Shown piece after piece: positions 28,612 to 38,389 of a DNA stretch of 64,000 nt. Each line of letters begins with the position of its first letter. Within the stretch, counting starts at the first letter, position 1. The notes under the pieces were generated by a model. That model did not search any database. It was not told the DNA's origin and saw only the letters and a list, made by a program, of their open reading frames with translations. The position numbers and the translations under genes were made by a program. Source of the stretch: Paraburkholderia graminis C4D1M (GTDB lineage: Bacteria > Pseudomonadota > Gammaproteobacteria > Burkholderiales > Burkholderiaceae); NCBI RefSeq assembly GCF_000172415.1, contig NZ_ABLD01000002.1:1-64000 (forward strand), given 5' to 3'.

Positions 28612-30249
28612 TCACAACGCCCGAAGTCCCGCACCCGCCCACTTGCTTTTCCCCGCACGCCCCACCGCCAAACCCGCCGCCTCCCCACGCCCATCAGACT
28701 GAACCTGGAACGTATGAATCGACGCTTCCAGCAGCCTCGCCTGCTCGGTCAACGTCTGCGCGACCGCGGCGGCCTGCTCGACGAGCGCGGCGTTCTGTTG
28801 CGTCACGCTGTCCATCTGCGAGACCGCGTCGCCGACCTGATCGATGCCCGCGCTCTGCTCCGACGCAGCCGCGGCGATGTCGCGCATCACGCCCGAGAGC
28901 CTTCCAATCGCCTCGCTCGCCGCCTGAATCGTGGTCCCGGTTTTGTCGACCAGTTCGACGCCATTCTCGACGCGTCCCACCGCGCGGCTGATCAGCGTGC
29001 GAATTTCCTTCGCGGCGGCCGCGCTGCGCTGCGCCAGCGTGCGCACCTCGCCCGCCACCACCGCGAAGCCGCGCCCTTCGTCGCCCGCGCGAGCCGCTTC
29101 GACGGCTGCGTTCAGCGCGAGAATATTGGTCTGAAAGGCAATGCCTTCGATCACCGAGATGATCTCCACCATCTTGTGCGATTCCGTCGATATTTCCTGC
29201 ATCGTCGACACCGCTTCGGCCGCCATCTGTCCGCCATGCGTGACGATCTGCTCGGCGCTCGCCGTCAGTTCGCTCGCCGTCTGCGCGTTCTCCGACGTCT
29301 GCCGGACCATCGCGGTCATCTGCTCCATGCTGGCCGCGGTCTCTTCGAGCGAAGCGGCCTGGCTCTCCGTCCGCGCGGACAGATCCGTATTACCGGCGGC
29401 AATTTCGCGCGCGCCCGTCGCGACCTTGTCGGCCGCGCCGCTGATCTGCACGATGGTGTTGGCAAGCGCATCGCGCATCTGCCGCATGGTGTGCAAAAGG
29501 CTCGAATCGTCGCCGGTGCGAATGTCGATCGGAATGACGAGATTGCCTTGGGCGATCTCACCGGCGACATGCGCGACGTAGGCCGGGTCGCCGCCAATCG
29601 TGCGTTGAATGCTGCGATTCGTGAACGCGACGAGCGCGGACAGCAGCAGCGCCACCGCGGCGAACATGCCGCCGAGCACATAGAGCGACTGCATGAACGC
29701 GGCGTCGATATCGTCGACATAAGCGCCGGTCGCGATGATCCAGTCCCACGGCGCGTAACGCACGACGTAACCGATCTTGCCGACCGCGGCGGACGGCGGA
29801 TTGCCTGGATGCGGAAACACATAATCGACGAAGCCGCCCTCTGGCGCCTGCGCCACCGAGGCGAAGGTCACGTAGTGATGACGGCCGTCGGCATCCTCGA
29901 CGCCTGCAAGGTCCTTGCCGTTCGTCGCGGGTTTCATCGCGTGCATGATCATGCGCGGCTTCGAATCGAGCACGAGGAAGTAGCCGTCCTCGCCGTAACG
30001 CACGTTGCGCAGACGCTCGAGCGCCTGCTTGCGCGCGTCGGCCTCGCTCAGCGCCCCGCTTTGCGCGAGCGACGCGTACTCCTTCACGATGCTGAGCCCG
30101 ACGTGGCCCACGTTCACGAGGTCGTGCTTGCGCTCTTCGATGCGCGTCTCGCGCGACAACCACGCCGCCGACACCGACACGGCGAGCAGCGCGAGCAGGC
30201 TGACGACGAGCGGCAACCAGAGCTTCTGCTTGAAATTCAATCGGTGCAT
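28612..30249 (-). CDS. Cache-type methyl-accepting chemotaxis protein
   Basis: 545 aa. TM1 about 10-32; periplasmic single-Cache domain (about 35-185) with [37 protein letters not shown] and [19 protein letters not shown]2 about 188-210; HAMP; then the MCP signalling domain including [20 protein letters not shown]. It senses a small extracellular ligand, often an organic acid, and signals to CheA/CheW. The ATG at 30249 is used; an in-frame GTG lies two codons upstream. This copy is intact, unlike the receptor at 22118. Confidence 0.9.
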   Translation of the reverse strand: MHRLNFKQKLWLPLVVSLLALLAVSVSAAWLSRETRIEERKHDLVNVGHVGLSIVKEYASLAQSGALSEADARKQALERLRNVRYGEDGYFLVLDSKPRMIMHAMKPATNGKDLAGVEDADGRHHYVTFASVAQAPEGGFVDYVFPHPGNPPSAAVGKIGYVVRYAPWDWIIATGAYVDDIDAAFMQSLYVLGGMFAAVALLLSALVAFTNRSIQRTIGGDPAYVAHVAGEIAQGNLVIPIDIRTGDDSSLLHTMRQMRDALANTIVQISGAADKVATGAREIAAGNTDLSARTESQAASLEETAASMEQMTAMVRQTSENAQTASELTASAEQIVTHGGQMAAEAVSTMQEISTESHKMVEIISVIEGIAFQTNILALNAAVEAARAGDEGRGFAVVAGEVRTLAQRSAAAAKEIRTLISRAVGRVENGVELVDKTGTTIQAASEAIGRLSGVMRDIAAAASEQSAGIDQVGDAVSQMDSVTQQNAALVEQAAAVAQTLTEQARLLEASIHTFQVQSDGRGEAAGLAVGRAGKSKWAGAGLRAL

Positions 30250-30616
30250 GCTCACGTCCCTGTTTCGTCCGGTTCAGGAAGGTCGATGACCGGCTGCACG
30301 AACCGCCGATGATTCCGGCCGCCATGCCGCATCACACGACCACTCGACCTGTTTATCGGCAGCGACAAGGGCGGCATGTGTAGAGACAAACCCTTTCGGT
30401 GCGCGCCCTCAGTTGAAAGCGCGCATTGCCGCGGACGCGACGCAAGCCGCTCGACGTTTTCGCATGAAGCAAACCCTTAAGTTCCATCAAGCGCTGTCGT
30501 TTACATGGCATGCGGCCGTTATTCGATATTCGCGTCGCATATGGAAACGTCAACAGTTCGCTCATCCGGCAGTTTCTTTACCGGATAAGAACATTAAAAA
30601 ATAGTCCCTACTCGAA
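30250..30616. other. Divergent intergenic region, chemoreceptor / lipoprotein
   Basis: 367 bp. On the minus strand it has GCCGATAA (30360-30353), an exact sigma-28 (FliA) -10 element, about 105 bp upstream of the chemoreceptor; no good TAAA-type -35 is found at the expected spacing. The half near the lipoprotein gene is AT-rich (30580-30605) and probably holds its promoter. Confidence 0.4.
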
Positions 30617-31294
30617 ATGAAAAAACTCTTCGCCAGTTTCGCTATTGCCGGCACTTTGCTGACTACGGGTTGTGCAACTGTTGCGCCAATGTCGCCGACC
30701 ACGGCCATGAGCTCCGTCGATACGAGCAAAAACTCCTACGCGTTGATGACGGTGACGCTTAAAAACGCTTATCACACGAGCTATCAGCCGAGTCCCATCG
30801 TCGTGCACATGGAGCGCGGCGCCGCGGATAGCCGCGCCGACCGCCTCAATTTCAAGTTCGACGATCAGGCGACCACGACGAGCGACAACGGTAATCACTA
30901 TTTCGTCCGAATTCCGCTCGCGCCCGGAAAATATGTGATGCGCGGCATCACCGGACAAAGCGGCATATTCCCATTTCACGGCATGTTCTTTACGCCGCTT
31001 CACGAAACCGTGGAAATCAAACCCAATTCGATTGTGTACCTTGGCCACGTCGACGCCACCGTGGTCGAACGCAAGGACGGTGAGTTGCGCGCGGGGCCGG
31101 TTATTCCACTAATCGATCAGGCAGCAACCGGCTTTAGCGGCGGCACCTGGGATATTCGCGTCAGCGACGAGTTCGATCAGGACGTGGCGGAATTCAAAAA
31201 GGATTTCCCGGCGCTGACGAACGCTTCGATCGAGCGCGAAGTTCTCCCCGCGTGGGACAAGCAGAAAGCGACCGAATGGTGGGCCAATCACTAA
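30617..31294 (+). CDS. Hypothetical lipoprotein
   Basis: 225 aa. Lipoprotein signal MKKLFASFAIAGTLLTTGC with lipobox LTTGC (Cys19). The mature part is beta-rich (NSYALMTVTLKNAYHTSYQPSPIVVHMERG, FVRIPLAPGKYVMRG), resembling a DUF2846-like or carbohydrate-binding beta-sandwich, but I do not recognise the family firmly. With Ala at +2 it is probably sorted to the outer membrane. Single gene followed by a terminator. Confidence 0.8.
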   Translation: MKKLFASFAIAGTLLTTGCATVAPMSPTTAMSSVDTSKNSYALMTVTLKNAYHTSYQPSPIVVHMERGAADSRADRLNFKFDDQATTTSDNGNHYFVRIPLAPGKYVMRGITGQSGIFPFHGMFFTPLHETVEIKPNSIVYLGHVDATVVERKDGELRAGPVIPLIDQAATGFSGGTWDIRVSDEFDQDVAEFKKDFPALTNASIEREVLPAWDKQKATEWWANH

Positions 31295-31317
31295 AGCCTT
31301 TGCCTGATCGATGAACC

Positions 31318-31355
31318 GCGTGCGAGCGCGCTGCTGGTTTGATGCGCTCGCACGC
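31318..31355 (+). terminator. Terminator after the lipoprotein gene
   Basis: Perfect 12-bp stem GCGTGCGAGCGC (31318-31329) / GCGCTCGCACGC (31344-31355) with a 14-nt loop, then TTTCATCC. 24 bp beyond the stop codon. Confidence 0.6.
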
Positions 31356-31501
31356 TTTCATCCGCACAAAAACCCACCACCAATAGTTTCAATTAAGGGC
31401 TAACCCGTATAATGACGAAGTGGTCAGACAACTCGGCTCACGGTTGTCTCGATCTCGCGCCGTCCCGCGCTCCATCGTCAATCGTTCTCCTGCCCAGATC
31501 C

Positions 31502-33064
31502 GTGACTACCACTGCCGCTGCTGCCGCGCTGCCCTTCCGGAACGCCCTCTTCGCGATGCTCGGCATCGGTCTCGTCAACATGCTGGTCGCGCTCGATCAA
31601 ACGGTCGTCAGTACCGCGCTGCCGTCGATCGTCGCGGAACTGCACGGCTTCGAGTACTACGCGTGGATTGCGAGCGCGTATCTGCTGGCGTCGGTCGTGA
31701 CCGTGCCGGTGTTCGGGCGCCTCGGCGATTACTTCGGCCGCAAGCGCTTCGTGATCGCCGCGGTCATCACGTTCACGGTGGCGTCCGTGCTCTGCGGCGT
31801 CGCGAACGACATGCTGTTTCTCGTGATCGCGCGCGGCCTGCAAGGCGTGGGCGGCGGCATGATGGTCGGCACGGCGTTCGCGTCGATACCCGATCTGTTC
31901 CCCGATCCGCGCGCCCGCGTGCGCTGGCAAGTGGTCATGGCCGCGGCCTACGGCATCGGCACCGCCGCGGGGCCGTCGCTTGGCGGCTGGATGAGCGAGC
32001 ATCTCGGCTGGCGCTCCACGTTCCTGATCAATCTGCCGGTGGGCGCCGCGGCGCTGTACTTCATCTGGGCGCATCTGCCGAGCTTTCAGCGTCCGCATGA
32101 AGGCGAAGTCAAGATCGACTGGCTCGGCGCCGGACTGGTGGCGGCTGTGTTGGGCGGCCTTCAGGCGTTTATCGAAGCCGTGCCGAAAGACGGTCTGACC
32201 GCGGGCAACGTGACGCTCGCCGTGTGCGTGGTCGTCGGCGCGATCGCGTTGTTCGTGTGCGAGAAGCGCGCCACGCATCCCATCATTCCGCTCGATCTCT
32301 TCAAGGACTCGCAGCTCGTCACGCTGTTCACGCTCGGCATGCTATCGGGCTTCGTGATGTTCTCGCTGATCTTTTTCGCGCCGCTGCTTCTGCAAGGCGG
32401 GTTCGGTCTTTCTCCGCAACAGGCCGGGCTGCTTGCCACGCCAATTGCCGCGTGTATCGCGCTTGGCAGCGTGCTGAATACACGCATCGTCATTCACATG
32501 AAGAAGCCGACGCGCATTCTTTCCATTGGCTTCGGGCTACTGTTGTTCGCGTCCGTCGGCATTGCGTTCGCGAACGCGGACACGCCGCATCTATGGCTTG
32601 AATTGCCGATGGCCGCGGTCGGCGTCGGCCTCGGCTTCATCCTCAACAATCTGAATGTGTTCGGCCAGGAGATTGCGGGCCGCGAGCGCTTCGGCATCAC
32701 GACCGCGCTGTTGCAGTCCACGCGAATGGTCGGCGGCATGCTGGGCACGAGCATCGTGGCGACTGTCGTGCAGCATCACTATCGCGATGTGGTCACGCGC
32801 ACGATGAGCGTGCTCGGTGAGCCGGCGGCCTCGCAATGGCGGCCGCGTTTCGTCGATCTGCGGATTCTGATCGACGACGCTTCGCGCCTGAAGCTGATCG
32901 CGGACATGAAGCCGTCGGGACTCAACACGCTCGCATTGATCGACACGGCGCGCGATGCGCTCGTGCAGTCGATTCACATCGGCGTATGGCTGACGGCCGT
33001 CGCGGCGCTTGCCGCCGCGTTGCTCGTGCAGCGGATTTCGCATGTCGTGTTCCGCCGCGGTTGA
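31502..33064 (+). CDS. DHA2-family multidrug efflux MFS transporter
   Basis: 520 aa, 14 predicted helices. VALDQTVVSTALPSIVAEL in TM1 and GRLGDYFGRKRFV in loop 2-3 are the DHA2 (EmrB/QacA) signatures; the antiporter motif C is represented by YGIGTAAGPSLGGWM. It expels hydrophobic or cationic compounds using protons. The start is uncertain: GTG 31502 starts the family-like sequence (MTTTAAAAALPFRN), whereas ATG 31412 would add 30 unrelated residues and overlaps a TATAAT-like -10 (31408-31413). Convergent with kdgD. Confidence 0.88.
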   Translation: MTTTAAAAALPFRNALFAMLGIGLVNMLVALDQTVVSTALPSIVAELHGFEYYAWIASAYLLASVVTVPVFGRLGDYFGRKRFVIAAVITFTVASVLCGVANDMLFLVIARGLQGVGGGMMVGTAFASIPDLFPDPRARVRWQVVMAAAYGIGTAAGPSLGGWMSEHLGWRSTFLINLPVGAAALYFIWAHLPSFQRPHEGEVKIDWLGAGLVAAVLGGLQAFIEAVPKDGLTAGNVTLAVCVVVGAIALFVCEKRATHPIIPLDLFKDSQLVTLFTLGMLSGFVMFSLIFFAPLLLQGGFGLSPQQAGLLATPIAACIALGSVLNTRIVIHMKKPTRILSIGFGLLLFASVGIAFANADTPHLWLELPMAAVGVGLGFILNNLNVFGQEIAGRERFGITTALLQSTRMVGGMLGTSIVATVVQHHYRDVVTRTMSVLGEPAASQWRPRFVDLRILIDDASRLKLIADMKPSGLNTLALIDTARDALVQSIHIGVWLTAVAALAAALLVQRISHVVFRRG

Positions 33065-33144
33065 ACGTTAGCTCGAAGCATAAGCATCGCGCTTTGCGCC
33101 TCGAGCTTTGTGCCTCGAGCTAGCGGAACACGTGGTCGGCCTTG

Positions 33145-34062
33145 TTACTGTGGGCCGAGCTTCCTGATCAGCGCGTCGAGCTGCGCGAGTTCTTCTTCGG
33201 TGAGATCGGTCAGCGGGGCGCGCACAGGACCGGCGTCGCGCCCGACGAGTTTCGCGCCCGCCTTCACGATACTCACCGCATAACCCGCGCGACGATTGCG
33301 AATCGCCAGATACGGCAGGAAGAATTCATCGATCAGGCGCGACGTGGTCGCGTGATCGTCCGCGGCAATCGCGCGATAGAACTGCATCGCGGTCTTCGGA
33401 ATGAAGTTGAACACCGCCGACGAATACACCGGCACGCCGAGCGCCTTATACGCAGCGGCATAAACTTCCGCGGTCGGCAGGCCGCCGAGATACGAGAAGC
33501 GGTCGCCAAGACGACGGCGAATCGTCACCATCGCTTCGATCTCGCCGACGCCGTCCTTGAAGCCGATCAGGTTCGGGCAGCGATCCGCGAGCCGTTCAAG
33601 CATGTCCGCGTTCAGCTTCGAATTCGCGCGGTTGTACACGATCACGCCCATGTTCTTCACCGCGTTGCACACCTGTTCGACGTGCGCGGCAATGCCTTCC
33701 TGCGAAGCCTCGGTCAGATAATGCGGCATCAGCAGCACGCCGCTCGCGCCGAGGCGTTCCGCTTCCTTCGCATATTCGATCGCCACGCGCGTCGGGCCGC
33801 CTGCGCCCGCGAGAATCGGCACCTTGCCTTTGCAGGTCTCGGTAGCCGTGCGGATCACGTTCGTGTAGTCGGTTTTGGTGAGCGAAAAGAATTCGCCCGT
33901 GCCACCGGCCGCGAACAGCGCGGTCGCGCCATACGGCGCGAGCCATTCGAGCCGCTCGGCGTACGTGTCGGCGCGGAAGTCGCCTTGCGCGTCGAAGTCA
34001 GTGACGGGAAAAGACAACAGGCCTTCGGATACGATCGCTTTGAGTTCTTGCGGTGAAGTCAT
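33145..34062 (-). CDS. kdgD: 5-dehydro-4-deoxyglucarate dehydratase
   Basis: 305-aa class I aldolase-fold enzyme (DapA/NAL family). It converts 5-keto-4-deoxy-D-glucarate to 2,5-dioxopentanoate with loss of water and CO2, the second step of the oxidative glucarate route. The Schiff-base lysine is Lys169 in IGFKDGVG; catalytic Tyr143 is in VYNRAN; GGTGEFF is the family phosphate/carboxylate loop. Last gene of gudP-gudD-kdgD. The next enzyme, 2,5-dioxovalerate dehydrogenase, is not in the window. Confidence 0.93.
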   Translation of the reverse strand: MTSPQELKAIVSEGLLSFPVTDFDAQGDFRADTYAERLEWLAPYGATALFAAGGTGEFFSLTKTDYTNVIRTATETCKGKVPILAGAGGPTRVAIEYAKEAERLGASGVLLMPHYLTEASQEGIAAHVEQVCNAVKNMGVIVYNRANSKLNADMLERLADRCPNLIGFKDGVGEIEAMVTIRRRLGDRFSYLGGLPTAEVYAAAYKALGVPVYSSAVFNFIPKTAMQFYRAIAADDHATTSRLIDEFFLPYLAIRNRRAGYAVSIVKAGAKLVGRDAGPVRAPLTDLTEEELAQLDALIRKLGPQ

Positions 34063-34133
34063 GATTGGGTTGCGTGAAGATCGTCAATAGTGGAATGAGC
34101 GCGCCGCTCGTTCGCGTGGCGCGCAGGCACGCA

Positions 34134-35483
34134 TCAGCGCACGAGGCACGGACGCTTGTTGTCGAATGTCCAATTAGGAATCAGGTACTGCATCGCAACG
34201 CCGTCATCACGCGCGCCCAGGCCGTGCTGCTGATAAAGCGCGTGCGCTTTCTCGAGTTCGTCCATATCCACTTCGACGCCGAGGCCCGGCTTCTGCGGCA
34301 CCTTCACCTTGCCGTCGACAATCTGCAACGGCTCGCGCGTCAAACGCTGGCCGTCTTGCCAGATCCAGTGCGTGTCGATCGCCGTGATCTTGCCGGGCGC
34401 GGCGGCCGCGACCTGCGTGAACATCGCGAGCGAGATGTCGAAGTGGTTGTTCGAATGCGAGCCCCACGTGAGGCCCCAGTCGTTGCACATCTGCGCGACG
34501 CGCACCGAGCCTTGCATGGTCCAGAAATGCGGATCGGCAAGCGGAATATCGACGGACTGCAACTGGATCGCGTGACCCATCTGGCGCCAGTCGGTTGCGA
34601 TCATGTTGGTCGCCGTCGGCAAGCCCGTCGCGCGGCGGAATTCGGCCATCACCTCGCGGCCGGAATAGCCGTTCTCCGCGCCGCATGGGTCTTCTGCATA
34701 CGCGAGCACGTCGTGTTTGTCGCGGCACAGGCGCACGGCCTCGGCGAGCGACCACGCGCCGTTCGGGTCCAACGTCACGCGCGCGTTCGGGAAGCGTTCG
34801 GCGAGGGCGGTCACCGCTTCGATTTCGGCGTCGCCCGACAACACGCCGCCTTTCAACTTAAAGTCGTTAAAGCCATAGCGCGCTTGCGCGGCTTCGGCGA
34901 GGCGCACCACCGCTTCCGGCGTCAGCGCTTCTTCAGTGCGCAGGCGCTCCCAGTCGTCGCGGCCGTCGGCGCCGCTTGCGTACGGCAAGTCGGTCTTCTT
35001 GCGATCGCCGATATAGAACAGATAGCCGAGCATTTCCACTTCGTCGCGTTGCTGGCCTTCGCCGAGAAGCGCCGCAACCGGCACGCCGAGATGCTGACCG
35101 AGCAGATCGAGCAACGCTGCTTCGAGCGCGGTCACCGCGTGAATCGTCGTGCGCAGATCGAACGTCTGCAAGCCGCGGCCGCCGGCATCGCGGTCGGCGA
35201 ACTGCGTGCGCACTTTGTTCAGGATAGCTTGCAAATTACCGATCGACTGGCCGACGACGAACGGACGCGCATCGTCGATCGTCTTGCGGATATTCTCGCC
35301 GCCCGGCACTTCACCCACGCCGACACGACCGGCGCTGTCGCGCAGAATCACGACGTTGCGCGTGAAGAACGGACCGTGCGCGCCGCTCAGATTCATCAGC
35401 ATGCTGTCGCGGCCCGCAACGGGCACGACGCGAAGTTCGGTGACGGTGGGCGTATCGTTTGAATTCGAAGGTTTCGTGGACAT
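34134..35483 (-). CDS. gudD: D-glucarate dehydratase
   Basis: 449-aa enolase-superfamily enzyme (mandelate racemase branch). It dehydrates D-glucarate (and usually L-idarate) to 5-keto-4-deoxyglucarate. Catalytic lysine motif FKLKGG (Lys209/Lys211), metal ligand region LDPNGAW (Asp239, Asn241), EDPCG, and the catalytic His in [12 protein letters not shown]. Length matches the family (about 446). It sits 45 bp after gudP and 71 bp before kdgD. Confidence 0.95.
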   Translation of the reverse strand: MSTKPSNSNDTPTVTELRVVPVAGRDSMLMNLSGAHGPFFTRNVVILRDSAGRVGVGEVPGGENIRKTIDDARPFVVGQSIGNLQAILNKVRTQFADRDAGGRGLQTFDLRTTIHAVTALEAALLDLLGQHLGVPVAALLGEGQQRDEVEMLGYLFYIGDRKKTDLPYASGADGRDDWERLRTEEALTPEAVVRLAEAAQARYGFNDFKLKGGVLSGDAEIEAVTALAERFPNARVTLDPNGAWSLAEAVRLCRDKHDVLAYAEDPCGAENGYSGREVMAEFRRATGLPTATNMIATDWRQMGHAIQLQSVDIPLADPHFWTMQGSVRVAQMCNDWGLTWGSHSNNHFDISLAMFTQVAAAAPGKITAIDTHWIWQDGQRLTREPLQIVDGKVKVPQKPGLGVEVDMDELEKAHALYQQHGLGARDDGVAMQYLIPNWTFDNKRPCLVR

Positions 35484-35528
35484 ATCAACTGGACCTGGTA
35501 AGTGAATGGGCCTGACGGTGACGAGCGG

Positions 35529-36860
35529 TCAGTGTGCGTTGCCTTGCAGCGGATCGCGCAGGGCGTTGCCGTCGCCGCGCCGGTTGCGCGCGAGGAAGGC
35601 CGCCGCGGCTGCGATCAGCGACGCCACGCCGAGGCCATAAAGACCGCCGGTAATCGAACCGGTGTGCTGCTGCAAATAGCCGAAGGTGGCGGGCGCGAAG
35701 AAGCCGCCCAGATTGCCGATGGAATTGATCAACGCGATCACCGCCGCGGCGACGCGTGCATCCAGATAGCCTTGCGGAATCGGCCAGAACAGCGAGGCGG
35801 CCGCCTTGAAGCCGATCGCCGAAAAGCAGATTGCGACGAACGACAGAACCGGATTGCCCGACGTCGACGCGAACAGGCCGCACGCAGCGATCACGAGCGC
35901 GACGGCCAGCCATGCCTGCTGGAAACGCCACTTCGCCGAGAGCAACGCGAAGCAGTACATCGCGACCATCGCGATGAGCCAGGGAATCGCGTTGAGCATG
36001 CCGACTTCGAAATCGGACAGACCGCCGATCTTGCGGATGATGGTCGGCAGCCAGAACGTGGCCGCGTAAATCGTCAACTGGATCGCGAAGTAGAGCAGGC
36101 AGAACAGAACGATCTGCGGGTCCTTCAACAGCTTGACGGCCGGCAGATGCGCGCCGCCGTGCGCGACGCGCTCGGCCTGTTCAGCGGCGATCGCGCCTTC
36201 GAGCACGCGTTGCTCGTCGGCCGTGAGCCACGACGCGTCGCGAATGCGCGACTTCAGGAAGATCCAGCTCACCGCGCACAGCGCGATTGAGAAGCCGCCT
36301 TCGATCAGGAACATCCACTGCCAGCCGTGCAGGCCGAGTCCGCGGATCGACAGCAGGCTGCCGGTGATCGGACCCGAGACGACCGACGCGATCGCCGAGC
36401 CCGACAGGAAAATCGCCACGGCCTTGCCGCGCTCTTTCTGCGGCAGCCACTGCGTGAAATAGAACACCACGCCGGGGAAGAAACCTGCCTCGGCCACGCC
36501 GAGCAGGAAGCGCAAGACATAGAACGAGGTTTCGTTGGAGACGAAGGCCATGCACGCCGCGACGACGCCCCACGTGCCCATGATGCGAGTGAGCCACGCG
36601 CGCGCGCCGTACTTCTGCATCAACACGTTCGACGGCACTTCGAACAGCGCATAGCCGATGAAGAAAAGGCCGCTGCCGAGGCCGTATGCCGCCGCGCCGA
36701 TGCCGAGGTCGGTCTTCATGTGAGCGTTGACGAAGCCGATGTTCACGCGGTCGATATAGTTCGCGATGAACATGATCAGGAAAAGCGGCAACACGTGCCG
36801 CTTGACCTTCGAGACAGCGGACGCGAGAGGATCGAGTGCCGTGGTGAGAGCAGAGTTCAA
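35529..36860 (-). CDS. gudP: D-glucarate/galactarate MFS permease
   Basis: 443 aa, about 12 helices, ACS branch of MFS: IMFIANYIDRVNIGFVNAHMKTDLG and LGSGLFFIGYALFEVPSNVLMQKYGARAWLTRIMGTWG are near-identical in pattern to GudP/GarP. Imports glucarate with protons. The start is a TTG at 36860 with GGAG (36867-36870) six bases upstream; longer frames upstream overlap the promoter region. First gene of the glucarate operon, divergent from its FadR-type regulator. Confidence 0.9.
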   Translation of the reverse strand: MNSALTTALDPLASAVSKVKRHVLPLFLIMFIANYIDRVNIGFVNAHMKTDLGIGAAAYGLGSGLFFIGYALFEVPSNVLMQKYGARAWLTRIMGTWGVVAACMAFVSNETSFYVLRFLLGVAEAGFFPGVVFYFTQWLPQKERGKAVAIFLSGSAIASVVSGPITGSLLSIRGLGLHGWQWMFLIEGGFSIALCAVSWIFLKSRIRDASWLTADEQRVLEGAIAAEQAERVAHGGAHLPAVKLLKDPQIVLFCLLYFAIQLTIYAATFWLPTIIRKIGGLSDFEVGMLNAIPWLIAMVAMYCFALLSAKWRFQQAWLAVALVIAACGLFASTSGNPVLSFVAICFSAIGFKAAASLFWPIPQGYLDARVAAAVIALINSIGNLGGFFAPATFGYLQQHTGSITGGLYGLGVASLIAAAAAFLARNRRGDGNALRDPLQGNAH

Positions 36861-36956
36861 GGGAGTCTCCGGTGTCGGCCGTCGGGCGGCCGTGGTCTGA
36901 CGTCGCGTGCGGTTTGACGGGTCTGCTGAGGCCCAGTCAGGCCGCGCGAGATATGT

Positions 36957-37222
36957 TGTCTGATGACAGTCTACAGCCGTTCGGCGTGGGTTTCCAATGT
37001 GGTGTTTACCCTGCGTTTCGCCGTGAGTGCGCTTGGCTGCAGCGTCGGCTAGGGTTTGGTCCCAGCGGAAATGATGGCTCCTCGGCAAAATAAGACGTCT
37101 GATGTCTCGTCGCGTATCAACCGTCAAGAATTGGCCCGGTTAATTCCCGCGCTTCATCCAACGCGTCATGGATTTTCGCGACAGACGCTATGATGGCTAA
37201 TGTCCAGACGTCACCAGACGTC
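36957..37222. promoter_or_regulatory. Candidate operators in the gudP/regulator intergenic region
   Basis: The 418-bp divergent region 36861-37278 contains a TGTC-TGAT-GACA palindrome (36957-36968), an AGAC-N7-GTCT palindrome (37093-37107) and two direct CCAGACGTC repeats one helical turn apart (37204-37212, 37214-37222). GTCTGATG recurs in the first two and GACGTC in the last three sites (37094, 37207, 37217). Such repeats fit binding of the adjacent FadR/GntR-type repressor; this is inference. Confidence 0.45.
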
Positions 37223-37278
37223 GCGCGCGCACGCGAGGCGCGCGTTTTCAGCCGATATCGACCAGCCACAACACAGAA

Positions 37279-37998
37279 ATGAGCAGCCTGACTGAGAAAG
37301 TGGTGGCCACCCTTTCCGATGAAATCCGTCGCGGCGTCCTGAGACCCGGCGACCGCATACCCACAGAAGTCGCGATGATGAAGCAGTTGTCGGTGAGCCG
37401 CTCCGTCGTCCGCGAAGCGATCTCGCGCCTGCAGGCGGCACGGGTGGTCGAAACGCGCCACGGCATCGGCACGTTTGTGCTCGCGCCCGCCGCCGAGAAA
37501 ACCATGGAACTGCCCGCCGCCGATCTGTCGAGCATGCTCGACGTGATGGCGATCATCGAATTCCGTATCGATGTGGAAGCGGCGTCGGCCGCGCTCGCCG
37601 CAGCGCGGCGCACGGAGCAGAGCCTGAAGCAGATGCGCGCGGCGCTTCTGCGCTTCGAGTCGGAACTCGAGCGCGGCAGTACCGATACGCTCGCGCATGA
37701 CGTCGAGTTTCATTTGCAGATTGCGCGCGCAAGCGGCAATCGTTATTTTTTCGACGTGTTGAGCCAGTTAGGAAGCGGAGTCAGTCCGCGCACGCGCCTC
37801 GGGTCAGCGGAGATCGCGAAGCTCGATCAGATCGAAACCCTGCGCAACGTGCTCAACGAGCATCAACTGATTTATCGCGCGATCGAGCGTCAGGACCCCG
37901 ACGACGCGCGCGCCGCCATGCGCATGCATCTGAGCAACAGCCGCGAACGGCTGCGCCGCGCGCATGAGTCGAGTGAGGCGGAGAGTAGGGGGCGGTGA
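37279..37998 (+). CDS. FadR/GntR-family regulator of glucarate genes
   Basis: 239 aa. N-terminal GntR winged HTH (about 5-75: VVATLSDEIRRGVLRPGDRIPTEVAMMKQLSVSRSVVREAISRLQAARVVETRHGIGTFV), C-terminal FCD effector domain (about 90-225) with metal/ligand-binding DVEFHLQIARASGN and a later conserved EHQLIYRAI histidine. FCD regulators typically repress sugar-acid operons until the acid binds. Divergent from gudP-gudD-kdgD, its likely target. Confidence 0.9.
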   Translation: MSSLTEKVVATLSDEIRRGVLRPGDRIPTEVAMMKQLSVSRSVVREAISRLQAARVVETRHGIGTFVLAPAAEKTMELPAADLSSMLDVMAIIEFRIDVEAASAALAAARRTEQSLKQMRAALLRFESELERGSTDTLAHDVEFHLQIARASGNRYFFDVLSQLGSGVSPRTRLGSAEIAKLDQIETLRNVLNEHQLIYRAIERQDPDDARAAMRMHLSNSRERLRRAHESSEAESRGR

Positions 37999-38025
37999 TG
38001 CGGCGAGGGCCGACCGTTTCGACTT

Positions 38026-38066
38026 ACGGCAAGTTTGTGCAGCAAGCTGCTGCACAAACTTGCCGT
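38026..38066. terminator. Perfect 19-bp hairpin between convergent genes
   Basis: ACGGCAAGTTTGTGCAGCA (38026-38044) pairs perfectly with 38048-38066 across a 3-nt AGC loop. It lies between the ends of the FadR-type regulator gene and the AtuA-like gene, so it probably terminates both transcripts, although neither side has a long T-run. Confidence 0.6.
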
Positions 38067-38070
38067 GGTT

Positions 38071-38388
38071 TCATGTCGCAACCGGCGCCTCCACCTCCAG
38101 CCCCATCAACGCGGAACTCAGCGATTTGCCGTGCGCGTCGAGCGCCAGCGAACGCGTCACGCCGCCGCCGAGCGCATCGCCGAGCACAAAATTGAATGCG
38201 GCAATGGCGGGCAGTTCATAGCGCATCACATTGCCACGCACGACGTCGCCGAGATGCGCTTTCACGCGCTCCGGCGTCAGCACGGCGCGCAAATGCTCGT
38301 AGTGCCGTGCGTCGTAACAGATGACCGAAATGTTCAGCGTGTTGCCCTTATCGCCGGTTCGGGAATGAGCAAGCTCACGTAGTTTCAT
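38071..38388 (-). CDS. AtuA-like small protein
   Basis: 105 aa: MKLRELAHSRTGDKGNTLNI at the start, VMRYELPAIAAFNFVLGDAL and GGGVTRSLALDAHGKSLSSAL at the end. This matches the AtuA-like (ferredoxin-fold) domain that in many bacteria is the C-terminal part of AtuA-family proteins. Here it is a separate gene, starting 1 bp after the AtuA-family gene, so the two products probably form one complex. Function unknown. Confidence 0.82.
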   Translation of the reverse strand: MKLRELAHSRTGDKGNTLNISVICYDARHYEHLRAVLTPERVKAHLGDVVRGNVMRYELPAIAAFNFVLGDALGGGVTRSLALDAHGKSLSSALMGLEVEAPVAT

Positions 38389-38389
38389 C

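Noticed and set aside
33064..33145. Repeated CTCGAGCT segments between the DHA2 and kdgD genes as a terminator
   Set aside because: They are direct, not inverted repeats, and form no stable stem.
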